64,000 bases of DNA from CBDCFV01 sp965216425. Its GTDB lineage: Bacteria; Chloroflexota; Dehalococcoidia; Lucifugimonadales; UBA3495. The notes under the pieces are model-generated. The model saw nothing but the letters and a program-made list of their open reading frames with translations. It was not told the origin of the DNA and did no database searches. Where the stretch lies: assembly GCA_965216425.1 (NCBI GenBank), contig CBDCFV010000005.1, positions 1,116,001 to 1,180,000 of the forward strand, in the 5' to 3' direction. Of the stretch, positions 8,627 to 16,269 are shown one piece after another. Numbering within the stretch: position 1 is the stretch's first letter; each line of letters starts with the position of its first letter. The position numbers were made by a program, and so were the translations under genes.

Positions 8627-9838
8627 CTACGGCGCCTTCTGGAACGGGTCAGTCAACTCCAGTTCCTCGCCGATTTCCCGGAGCGCCGGCAGGACTTCCT
8701 GCCCCATGAGTTCAAGGCACCTCATACTGTCCTCGTGGTTGATGGTGCCGTCGTTGGTCCAGACCGCCAGGATTCCCGGCCGCATCTGCGCCAGCACCTC
8801 TCGTAGTTGGCTGATAACCGTATCCGGGCTGCCGATGATCCACCGCTTGGAGTCCAGGATGTCATCGTAGGCCGCTGAGTCCAACCCGCCGACACGGAAG
8901 GGGTCGCTGCGTATCTGCTCCCGCAGCCTCAGGAACCGCGGGTCGCGGCTGGCGCTGCCGTAGCCCACCGGGGACATATAGTCCCGCGGCATGGGGACGC
9001 GCCCCACGCCTATGTTGCCCTCCATGTAACCCTTTCCCACTTCCCGGGCCTTTTCGTCGGTGTCCTGAACGTGGATGCGCACCAAGTAGCCGAAATGCTC
9101 CGGCCCGGGCTCGTAGCCGTGCTGGCGGGCGGTCTCGGCGTAAATCTCCATCATGTCCTGGGTGCCTTGGTGGTCGGTCTCCAGGAAAAGGTAGGGGTAA
9201 TGGCGTTCGGCGCACCAGACCAAGGTCTCGGGACTGCCGGTGCCGGGAATCCAGATGGGCGGATGGGGCTTTTGCAGGGGCGTCTGGAAAGGATTGACCA
9301 CCCGGAACTGGTAGTGCTTGCCCTCCCAGCGGAAGGGGCCGGGGGTGGTCCAAGTCTTGATCAGCAGGTCGTGGGCCTCTTCGAAACGCTCCCGGTTGAA
9401 CAACGGATTGGTGTTGGTGGCCAGGCTCTCGACACCGGTCCCCCGGACAAACCCGGAGACCAAGCGGCCTCGGGAAATCATGTCGATTTCAGCCAGTTCC
9501 TCGGCCAAGCGGATGGGGTTGTCGAAGATGGGCAGGGGATTACCCAGCAGCACGATCTTGGGCTTTTTGGTAATCCTGGCAAGGATGGCGGCTTCCAGAT
9601 TCATCGTTGCGCCCAAGCAGGTGGGCGTATTGTGATGCTCGTTGAGCATCAAGCCGTCGAACCCCATCTCCTCTGAATACTCGTACTCGTCCAAGTGCGT
9701 GTTGTAAAGCTCGGAGCCGATTTGGGGGTCGAAGTGGGAGTTGGAGAAGGTGAGGCGCACCGCTTCGTTAGGGCTGTTAAGAACGTCCTCTTTGGTATAG
9801 TCGACGTAGGCACGCTCGGTAAACCGCATCAAGAACAT
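8627..9838 (-). CDS. LLM-class flavin-dependent oxidoreductase (luciferase-like), paralogue
   Basis: 403 residues with the same ordered landmarks as the protein at 6007: SEEMGFDGLMLNEHHNTPTC, VLLGNPLPIFDNPIRLAEELAEIDM, SRGRLVSGFVRGTGVES, KTWTTPGPFRWEGKHYQF and PHPPIWIPGTGSPETL. The spacing between motifs is nearly identical, so the two genes are duplicates or came together. GGGAGG is seven bases before the ATG. The upstream spacer at 8422-8626 on its 3' side carries one degenerate GATTCCCGCCTGCGCGAGAATGAC palindrome. The substrate is unknown. Confidence 0.85.
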   Translation of the reverse strand: MFLMRFTERAYVDYTKEDVLNSPNEAVRLTFSNSHFDPQIGSELYNTHLDEYEYSEEMGFDGLMLNEHHNTPTCLGATMNLEAAILARITKKPKIVLLGNPLPIFDNPIRLAEELAEIDMISRGRLVSGFVRGTGVESLATNTNPLFNRERFEEAHDLLIKTWTTPGPFRWEGKHYQFRVVNPFQTPLQKPHPPIWIPGTGSPETLVWCAERHYPYLFLETDHQGTQDMMEIYAETARQHGYEPGPEHFGYLVRIHVQDTDEKAREVGKGYMEGNIGVGRVPMPRDYMSPVGYGSASRDPRFLRLREQIRSDPFRVGGLDSAAYDDILDSKRWIIGSPDTVISQLREVLAQMRPGILAVWTNDGTINHEDSMRCLELMGQEVLPALREIGEELELTDPFQKAP

Positions 9839-10038
9839 GGGATACCTCCCTTGCCGATCACGAGTAGTTGAGTGGTTAGTTGTGGGTGCTTGAGGGTCGA
9901 CATATCGCGGTCACCCTTTAGCGTCGGTTAGGAATGTAGCGCATTCGCTACGAAAGGTCAAAATCAGGGACATCCGAGCCGATCACCAGTGTGCTATTAT
10001 CGTGCTGGACATGGCATGTCTGGCAATGAGCAGGCGCT

Positions 10039-11190
10039 ATGCTGCATACAACTGACGGGAACGGCTCCATGTCTGAAGCTTCGCAAAATAAAGGTGTTCT
10101 TCCCCTCCCCGATTTAACAATCAGGGGGTTTAGAGGGATCGATGACCTCTCGATTTCGAGATTAGGGCGTGTAACACTGGTCGCCGGGAAGAATGGAAGC
10201 GGTAAGACAACCCTGCTTGAAGCAGTACGGGTATACGCTGCCCGCGGGCAGTATTCGGTCCTAAACGGACTATTGCTCAGCCGGGAAGAATTTCTGGAAG
10301 AAACTGATGAAGAGGGGATCACAAGTTCGAAAACCGACTGGGACGCTCTGTTTCACGGGCGCTGTATCTCGGACGACACTCGCATCAGTATAGAACCTGA
10401 TGATCCAACCCGGCAGGTAAGAATCCAGGTCTTTGCTCGACCGACAGTTCTATCCAGTTCCCCCGACCTCCTAGACGACGAGTTAATGTGGGTCAAAGTC
10501 GAATGTCAGAACAGGTCGATTGAGTTTCCTATGGTTTCACCGAGTCTACAATGGTCGACGCGCCGTCCATCGGCAGGGAGTTGGGGGGAAGTCGATTTCC
10601 CTACGGCGGTCGATTGCAATTACTTGGGGCCTGATCTATCGGACAACGCAAAAGTGGCGAGATTTTGGGATAGTGTGGCGCTCACTGATGATGAGGATTT
10701 CGCGGTCGCAGCACTACGTCTGATCACGAATGAAAAGGTAGAGCGTGTCGCAGTGATTGGGCAGGGGAACAGGGGGGCCCGCCTTAATCAGGGTAGACGG
10801 GTTATGTTGAGAATCGCTGGGGAACGTACTCCTGTTCCACTGAAAAGTCTTGGCGACGGAGCTACTCGATTCTTTGCGCTAGCATTGGCCCTTGCCACCT
10901 GCAGGAACGGATTTCTGGTTATCGACGAGGTGGAAAACGGCATCCACCACTCGATGCAACGTGACCTCTGGAAGATGGTGTGGCAGACGGCGCTCAAGAA
11001 TGACGTGCAGGTGTTCGCGGCCACACATAGCTGGGACTGTGTTCGCGGCTTCGCCAAAGCAATGCTGGAATTGGAGGATGCGAATGGGGTTCTGGTACGT
11101 CTTGAGCGGCATGGAGACAATACCCGCGCCGTAGAATATTCCGAGGATGAATTACGAGTCGCCGCCGAACAAGGCATTGAAGTCAGGTAG
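10039..11190 (+). CDS. AAA family ATPase (OLD/AAA_21-like)
   Basis: A 383-residue ATPase of the SMC/ABC-related class. LTIRGFRGIDDLSISRLG leads into the Walker A VAGKNGSGKTTLLEA. A long insert follows (residues about 70-255), then the signature-like LKSLGDGATRFFALALALA, the Walker B FLVIDEVENGIHH and the switch histidine in FAATHSWDC. This is the arrangement of ATPases paired with Toprim-like or DUF3226/DUF4435 partners in several defence systems. The next gene starts two bases after its stop. The start is ambiguous between ATGs at 10039 and 10069; the conserved domain begins after both. Confidence 0.8.
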   Translation: MLHTTDGNGSMSEASQNKGVLPLPDLTIRGFRGIDDLSISRLGRVTLVAGKNGSGKTTLLEAVRVYAARGQYSVLNGLLLSREEFLEETDEEGITSSKTDWDALFHGRCISDDTRISIEPDDPTRQVRIQVFARPTVLSSSPDLLDDELMWVKVECQNRSIEFPMVSPSLQWSTRRPSAGSWGEVDFPTAVDCNYLGPDLSDNAKVARFWDSVALTDDEDFAVAALRLITNEKVERVAVIGQGNRGARLNQGRRVMLRIAGERTPVPLKSLGDGATRFFALALALATCRNGFLVIDEVENGIHHSMQRDLWKMVWQTALKNDVQVFAATHSWDCVRGFAKAMLELEDANGVLVRLERHGDNTRAVEYSEDELRVAAEQGIEVR

Positions 11191-11192
11191 CC

Positions 11193-11459
11193 GTGCCCTT
11201 CATCCCACCAGGGACAAGGGAGCGCGTCCTTTTGGTGGAGGGTCAAGACGACCTGCATGTAGTCGGGCATATCTGTGAACGCTACCCGGCGGACTTTTCA
11301 TTCGACATTATTCCCAAAAATAACTGGGAAAAACTCCGGGATTCCATCAGTGTGGAAATAAAGGCCCCGGGTCGGCAAGTTGTCGGTATTCTCGCATTGG
11401 ACATAGACGGCCCTCTCTGCCAAAAATTCGTAGCCTGGCTCAAGCAACTGTTCCAGTAA
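11193..11459 (+). CDS. DUF3226-like protein, shortened
   Basis: An 88-residue product starting with GTG two bases after the ATPase stop. RERVLLVEGQDDLHVVGHICER is the typical opening of DUF3226/Toprim-like proteins, with the conserved glutamate in VEG and the DD pair. It continues to VVGILALDIDGP and then ends abruptly with FVAWLKQLFQ. Family members, as I recall them, are about 200 residues or more and often end in a W-x-x-x-L-F segment. This looks like an internal deletion joining the N-terminal third to the natural C-terminus in frame. It could be a dead partner or a minimal variant. Confidence 0.55.
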   Translation: MPFIPPGTRERVLLVEGQDDLHVVGHICERYPADFSFDIIPKNNWEKLRDSISVEIKAPGRQVVGILALDIDGPLCQKFVAWLKQLFQ

Positions 11460-11588
11460 AGGCATCCTCCACCACCACTCGTCAATCACTAACCACTTGC
11501 CACCAACCACTATGCTATATTGGACGTGCCGTGACTGCCTGCGGGCGGATGCGGACCCACATTCCTGACAAAGGACTGGAATAACGCC

Positions 11589-13166
11589 ATGCCTAAAATT
11601 CTGATATCCGACGCTATCTCACCCGACGGCGTCGCCTTCCTTGCCGAACGGGCCCAAGTGGATACCAAGTATGGAATGAAGCCTGAAGAACTGCTGGAGA
11701 TAATGGGCGACTATGACGCCTTGGTGGTCCGCAGTGAGACGAAAGTCACCGCCGAGGTCATTGCCAAGGGCGTCCAATTAAAGGTCATTGCCCGGGCCGG
11801 AATCGGTGTCGACAACATCGACTTGGAAGCCGCCACCAGCGCTGGCATCGCGGTGGTCAACGCCCCTGCCGGCAACACCGTGGCGGCGGCCGAGCATACC
11901 CTGGCGTTGATGCTGGCCTTGTCCAGGAACATCCCCGACGCTAACCAATCGGTCAAGGGCGGCCAGTGGCGGCGCAGCGCGTTTATGGGCGTCGAGGTAC
12001 GCAACAAGACGCTGGGCATCGCCGGCTTGGGAAGGGTGGGCACCGAGGTAGCCCGCAGGGCCCAAGGCTTCGGTATGCGGCTGCTGGGTTATGACCCCTT
12101 CATTCCGCCGGACTATGCCCAACGGCTGGGCGTAGAGATAATGTCCTTGGACGAGATGCTGGCCCAGTCCGACTTTATTACCGTCCACACTCCTCTTACA
12201 GACAGTACCTACCACCTCCTGGGCCCTCGCCAGTTCGCCTTGGTCAAGCCGGGAGCCCGCTTGATCAACGTAGCCCGGGGAGAGTTGGTCGACCAGGACG
12301 CCCTGTTGGAAGCGTTGGACAATGGCAGGCTGGCCGGGGCCGCCCTGGACGTATTTGCCGAGGAACCGCCGGGGGATGATCCCCTGTTAAGCCATCCCAA
12401 GGTGGTCGCCACACCACACTTGGGCGCCTCGACCGAAGAAGCGCAGCGCGAGGTGGCGCTGGAGGCTGCGGAACAGGTGCTGGCGGTGCTGGACGGTGAA
12501 CCGGCCCGCAACACCGTAAACGCCCCTTTCCTGGCCCCCGACGCCCACGCTACCGTGGCCCCCTATATTCAACCCGCCAATGTTGTGGGCAAGCTGCTGA
12601 CCCATTTGGCCGGGGGCCAATTCCTGAGAGCAACCATCAGGTACGAGGGAGAGATCGCCCAACACGACACGGCCATCCTGAAAGCGGCGGTACTGGCGGG
12701 GCTGCTGGCGCCCGCCAGTGAAGAGCAGGTGAACCTGATAAACGCCCCCTTCCTGGCCCAGCAACGGGGGCTGAGCGTGACGGAGCAGCGCAACACCACA
12801 GCCCAGGAATACACGAGCCTTGTAACCGCATCCTTGGAAACGTCCAGCGGGCCGATCTCTATCGCCGCTACCTCGATGCGGAACGATGCCCACATCGTGA
12901 AGGTGAACGACTACTGGATGGACATTACTCCATCCACTCCCTACCTCCTGTTTGTGGACAACCAGGACCAGCCCGGCACCATCGGAGCGGTCGGCGCCGT
13001 TGCCGGCCGCCACAACATCAACATCAGCTTCATGGAGGTGGGGCGCCTCACCCTTCGCGGCATCGCGATGATGGTCCTGGGGTTGGATGACCCTGTCCCG
13101 CCGGCTGTGCTGGAAGAGATCAAGGCCCTGCCTCAGATAAACAACGCCAGGTTGGTGAAGTTGTAA
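11589..13166 (+). CDS. serA: D-3-phosphoglycerate dehydrogenase
   Basis: 525 residues in the long SerA form. The order is the catalytic N-terminus (VVRSETKVTAEVIA, AGIGVDNIDLEAAT), the NAD-binding core (TLGIAGLGRVGTEVARRA), the active-site stretch (LINVARGELVDQDALLEAL, followed by PHLGASTEEAQ), an intervening allosteric substrate-binding domain (residues about 320-450), and a C-terminal ACT domain (LLFVDNQDQPGTIGAVGAVAG) that in the family binds serine. It catalyses the first step of serine synthesis. It lies directly downstream of the AAA cassette with its own 130-bp leader. Confidence 0.95.
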   Translation: MPKILISDAISPDGVAFLAERAQVDTKYGMKPEELLEIMGDYDALVVRSETKVTAEVIAKGVQLKVIARAGIGVDNIDLEAATSAGIAVVNAPAGNTVAAAEHTLALMLALSRNIPDANQSVKGGQWRRSAFMGVEVRNKTLGIAGLGRVGTEVARRAQGFGMRLLGYDPFIPPDYAQRLGVEIMSLDEMLAQSDFITVHTPLTDSTYHLLGPRQFALVKPGARLINVARGELVDQDALLEALDNGRLAGAALDVFAEEPPGDDPLLSHPKVVATPHLGASTEEAQREVALEAAEQVLAVLDGEPARNTVNAPFLAPDAHATVAPYIQPANVVGKLLTHLAGGQFLRATIRYEGEIAQHDTAILKAAVLAGLLAPASEEQVNLINAPFLAQQRGLSVTEQRNTTAQEYTSLVTASLETSSGPISIAATSMRNDAHIVKVNDYWMDITPSTPYLLFVDNQDQPGTIGAVGAVAGRHNINISFMEVGRLTLRGIAMMVLGLDDPVPPAVLEEIKALPQINNARLVKL

Positions 13167-13742
13167 TGTGTTCAGCGGGAGCAAGACACTCCTGACATAT
13201 GCCCCTTCCTAATTCCGGTAACGCCGTATTACCATATACATGTCCGGCATAGCGCTCCTGCCGTGCGATGGCCAACCCGGAACCCGCGAGTGACTCAGCA
13301 TGAAACCAATCACACAGACACAAAGAATGACCTAATTCGCAGAAAAATCTGTGCAAAAAGTGTGCCAACCTGGCCTGCAACTGCACAAATACCTGAAAAT
13401 CAAACTCCACTTCCGAAGCTAAAATGACACAAATGTCACAAAATGATACGGAAATCTGAACAATTTGCCCTGTCTCCCTTCACGGTCTCTGTGCACTCCA
13501 CGGTGAAAATGGAAAGAGGCCTGATAAATTCAAAACGGCCACCCAGGACTTCCGGTTGTGAGCGCAAAAATCTGACGTACACCCACCGCAATCCGCCCGC
13601 TTGCCAGATTTAATAGGCTGCAATAGTATTAGCCCTACCATTTTCGTCTTCCTCGCGAAGGCGGGGAACTAATTTCTCAGGGTGGATTCCCGCCCTCGCG
13701 GGAATGACGGTTGTGGAAGCCGCTGGACAGGAGGTTCATTCC
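13167..13742. other. Spacer without recognisable gene
   Basis: 576 bases between serA and the ketopantoate-reductase-like gene. The stretch 13290-13460 is comparatively AT-rich, with repeated ACAAA/TGACACAAATGTCACA words; the latter (about 13426-13439) is a short palindrome. From about 13640 there is a diverged GGGAATGAC-type palindrome, then GGATTCCCGCCCTCGCGGGAATGACGG at about 13684. ORFs here are antisense or too irregular to support. Confidence 0.5.
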
Positions 13743-14792
13743 GTGAGCGACAAGATAGCAATCATGTGCCCGGGGGCGTTGGGATGCTACGTAGGGGCTT
13801 TCTTCGTTAGAGACGGAGAGGACGTAACCTTCATCGACATGTGGCCGGAACACGTGGAAACAATGCGGAAGCAGGGGTTGCGGGCCTCCGGCAGCCAGGG
13901 CGACTTCACCGTGCCGGTCAACGCGATGCACCTGACCGACGCCCAGAACATCCACGAGCAGTTTGACTACGCGTTCATCACCGTAAAGTCCTACGACACC
14001 GAGTGGGCGACACACTTTATAAAGCGCTACGTCAAACCCGACGGTTTCTTCATCTCCTTGCAGAACTGCTGGAACGACCCGCTCATCGGAGAGATTGTAG
14101 GCCCGGAGCGCGCGATCGGATCAGTGGCTTCCCACATAGAGGTGGCTCTTTGGGAGCCGGGTCACGTACTTCGGGGCGGAGCGGTCGGCCGCGACCACGG
14201 CCATACGGTGTTCCGGGTCGGTGAGCACGACGGGCGGATGACGCCGCGGATAGAGAAGATAGCCGGCATGTTGGACCGCATAGACGCAGCCTACGCCAGC
14301 GACAACCTTTGGGGCGAACGGTGGGCCAAGTTGTGCCAGAACTCCATGGGCAACGCCATCTCCGCCATGTCCGCCCTGGGTTCGCAGGACATGGCCCAGG
14401 ACCCACGGTGCCGCTTGATCAGGATACACTTGGCCAAGGAAGGGGCTTTGGTCGGGCTGGCCCAAGGCCTGGACGTGGTGGACATCCAGCGAAGGCCCGC
14501 CAGGATGTGGGCCGATGCCGATAAAGGCGATGTATTCGAAGAGTTGGACGACCTGATGGGCCGCGCCGGCGGGCGGACCAACTGGCTGGCATCCATGGCC
14601 CAGGATGTGAAGAAGGGCCGCCAGTCGGAAGTGGACTACATGAACGGCCTCATCTGCCGGAAGGGGATGGAGGTAGGGATTCCGACGCCTTTCAACGCCG
14701 CCATCGTGGACGCGATGCGCGGCATCGACGACGGCTCTGTAAAGCCGGACCCGTCCTTGGTGGACCGCATCCTTCAGGCAGCAGGGGGTTAG
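13743..14792 (+). CDS. Ketopantoate reductase-like (ApbA/PanE family) protein
   Basis: 349 residues from a GTG start with AGGAGG upstream. The N-terminus holds the nucleotide-binding GPGALGCYVGAFF (as CPGALGCYVGA) and the ApbA-type TVKSYDTEWA strand. The C-terminal helical domain contains the conserved KLCQNSMGNAISAM segment and IPTPFNAAIVDAM near the end. The family reduces 2-dehydropantoate or related 2-oxoacids with NADPH. It is longer than classical PanE (about 300 residues) and no pan operon partner is near, so the substrate is open. A GGATTCCC palindrome lies just upstream. Confidence 0.75.
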   Translation: MSDKIAIMCPGALGCYVGAFFVRDGEDVTFIDMWPEHVETMRKQGLRASGSQGDFTVPVNAMHLTDAQNIHEQFDYAFITVKSYDTEWATHFIKRYVKPDGFFISLQNCWNDPLIGEIVGPERAIGSVASHIEVALWEPGHVLRGGAVGRDHGHTVFRVGEHDGRMTPRIEKIAGMLDRIDAAYASDNLWGERWAKLCQNSMGNAISAMSALGSQDMAQDPRCRLIRIHLAKEGALVGLAQGLDVVDIQRRPARMWADADKGDVFEELDDLMGRAGGRTNWLASMAQDVKKGRQSEVDYMNGLICRKGMEVGIPTPFNAAIVDAMRGIDDGSVKPDPSLVDRILQAAGG

Positions 14793-14853
14793 GAGAGGAG
14801 TCCAGGTCTTCACCGAAACCGATCGCTACGCCGCGTGCCGAGGTGAAAGCAAG

Positions 14854-15318
14854 ATGTTTATAAAGGTTGAACCGGCGGACTTCTTCATGTATCGGGTCAT
14901 TTTAATTTTTGACTTGGAGCGCCCCGACTCAGAAGACCAAGCCGTGCGAGATTACCTGACTGAAAACGAGCTTGACGCCAAGTACCAGAGCAATGGCGAA
15001 CTGGACGAGCGGCAATGCGAGTTCCTGCAGTTCGGCGGGTGTTACCTTGGCAAGCACTTGGACAGCATTGGCCGCATCCAGCGTAGCGCGGTGGAGATAG
15101 AACTGCTGACCGAGGAAATAGAAGCCCACCTGAACGCTGCCGCGGCCCAGCCGTTGGACTTGTCGTCGGAGCAGCGGTCCCAAGCCGTAGCTACGCTGGC
15201 AAAGGACTTCCAGCAGGAAGAGTCGTTCCAGACCGACGAGAACGGCAACTTGGTGGCGATGCTGGACGGCGACGCCGTCAGGGAAGCAGCCCGCAAACTG
15301 GCCGCAACTCTCCCCTAA
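14854..15318 (+). CDS. Hypothetical protein
   Basis: A 154-residue acidic protein I do not recognise. It is predicted mostly helical, with a central QRSAVEIELLTEEIEAHL segment and no signal peptide, membrane span or metal motif. Two cysteines (CEFLQFGGCYLG) lie near residue 55. GAGGTG precedes the ATG by about six bases. Codon use resembles its neighbours, and it lies in the same direction as the upstream reductase gene, 61 bases away, so it may be cotranscribed. Antisense ORFs in the same place are less regular. Confidence 0.55.
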   Translation: MFIKVEPADFFMYRVILIFDLERPDSEDQAVRDYLTENELDAKYQSNGELDERQCEFLQFGGCYLGKHLDSIGRIQRSAVEIELLTEEIEAHLNAAAAQPLDLSSEQRSQAVATLAKDFQQEESFQTDENGNLVAMLDGDAVREAARKLAATLP

Positions 15319-15384
15319 ACCGAACCGCCCGACGTCTTTCAAGGGTGTGTTGAACTGGGGCTGAGTGGCTCTGGGATTGCTTTG

Positions 15385-15458
15385 TGGAGCGGGTGATGGG
15401 AATCGAACCCACATGACTAGCTTGGAAGGCTAGAGCTCTACCACTGAGCTACACCCGC
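15385..15458 (-). tRNA. tRNA-Gly (TCC)
   Basis: Acceptor arms GCGGGTG and CACCCGC, D-arm TAGCTCAGTGGTAGAGC, anticodon stem CTAGC/GCTAG with loop CTTCCAA (anticodon TCC), and T-arm GTGGGTTCGATTCCCAT. CCA is encoded at 15385-15387. All four arms fold canonically. Confidence 0.95.
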
Positions 15459-15592
15459 ACGTAAAGGCTTCATCAATTATAGTCCGTCTTTCGGCTGCCT
15501 GCCAGTAGATTAAACAGACCCACCTCCCATCGGGAAAGCCGAAAGCGCCTCTGTGAGCCTCTATCCACCTCACAATTCCTTCGGTGGTGGAT

Positions 15593-15748
15593 GCGGGGCC
15601 TTTTCATTTTCCGGATCAGGTCAAATGGATCTCGTCTTTCCCGCGAAAGCGGGACCCTCCATGACCGTGGCCTATGGCAAGCTTCTCGTGGCAGAACCAT
15701 TGGATTCCCGCCTGCGCGGGAAAGACGGGAGGATGAAAAGGCCCTGCG
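15593..15748. repeat. Palindromic element, family B, copy 2
   Basis: Starts GCGGGGCCTTTTCATTTTCC and ends GGATGAAAAGGCCCTGCG. The interior is nearly identical to copy 1 at 2613, including GTCTTTCCCGCGAAAGCGGG and the GGATTCCCGCCTGCGCGGG palindrome. It lies between the tRNA and the promoter of the Fe-S carrier gene. Confidence 0.75.
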
Positions 15749-15763
15749 TGAATTGGGTCACGC

Positions 15764-15791
15764 TTGACTTGCTTGACCCCTCGGCTATAGA
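15764..15791 (+). promoter_or_regulatory. Sigma70-type promoter for the A-type carrier gene
   Basis: TTGACT at 15764-15769, a 16-base spacer, and TATAGA at 15786-15791, 35 bases before the start codon. A second TTGACC at 15773 lies too close to the -10 to be used with it. Confidence 0.6.
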
Positions 15792-15826
15792 ATCATTCTA
15801 ATTAACGGTCTTTTGGGGAGGCTTTC

Positions 15827-16183
15827 ATGGCGATTACGATGGAAGGTGTTGAACTGGGAGTCGCGATCAGCGAGTTGGCCGCTGACAAGATAAAGTACTT
15901 CGCCGAGAAAGAGGGCATCTCGGGAGACGTGGGCGTCAGGGTCGCGGTCAAAGGCGGCGGCTGCTCCGGTCTCACTTATGACCTCCAGATTACCGACAAA
16001 GAGCTGGAGAGCGACAAGATAGTCGAGCAGCACGGCGTCAAGGTAATGGTAGACAAGAAGAGCTACATCTTTCTGGTCGGGACCGAGTTGGAGTTCTCGG
16101 ACGGGCTCAACGGCAAGGGGTTCGTTTTCGTCAATCCTAACGCGAAAAAGACCTGCGGTTGCGGCACTTCGTTCAGCGTATAG
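15827..16183 (+). CDS. A-type iron-sulfur carrier protein (IscA/ErpA/HesB family)
   Basis: A 118-residue single-domain A-type carrier. The three cluster-ligand cysteines are present: Cys46 in GGGCSG and Cys110 and Cys112 in the C-terminal TCGCGTSF. GLTYDLQ and SYIFLVGTELEF are further family landmarks. Such proteins pass 2Fe-2S or 4Fe-4S clusters to target enzymes. GGGAGG lies six bases before the ATG. A terminator follows, and ygfZ, another Fe-S maturation gene, comes next. IscA, ErpA and SufA cannot be told apart from sequence alone. Confidence 0.9.
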   Translation: MAITMEGVELGVAISELAADKIKYFAEKEGISGDVGVRVAVKGGGCSGLTYDLQITDKELESDKIVEQHGVKVMVDKKSYIFLVGTELEFSDGLNGKGFVFVNPNAKKTCGCGTSFSV

Positions 16184-16207
16184 AAAATATCTCCAAGGTA
16201 CCTTCAG

Positions 16208-16244
16208 AACACCGCCTCCCTACATGTGAAGGCGGTGTTTTTTT
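16208..16244 (+). terminator. Intrinsic terminator after the A-type carrier gene
   Basis: AACACCGCCT at 16208-16217 pairs with AGGCGGTGTT at 16230-16239, a 10-bp stem with a 12-base loop, followed by TTTTT to 16244. It should separate most transcription of the carrier gene from ygfZ. Confidence 0.8.
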
Positions 16245-16269
16245 AGTTCCCGGACGCGCGGAGGACACC

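Larger units (their letters stand above)
9871..11497. other. Candidate AAA/DUF3226 cassette bounded by short inverted repeats
   Basis: AGTGGTTAGT at 9871-9880 recurs as its exact reverse complement ACTAACCACT at 11488-11497. The pair encloses the two-gene AAA ATPase / DUF3226 unit. The enclosed coding sequence looks less GC-rich than its neighbours, which would fit acquisition by transfer. Ten-base repeats can arise by chance, so the boundary is tentative. Confidence 0.35.

Noticed and set aside
13120..13410. 96-residue minus-strand ORF in the serA downstream gap
   Set aside because: Overlaps the end of serA, has irregular composition and no start signal.
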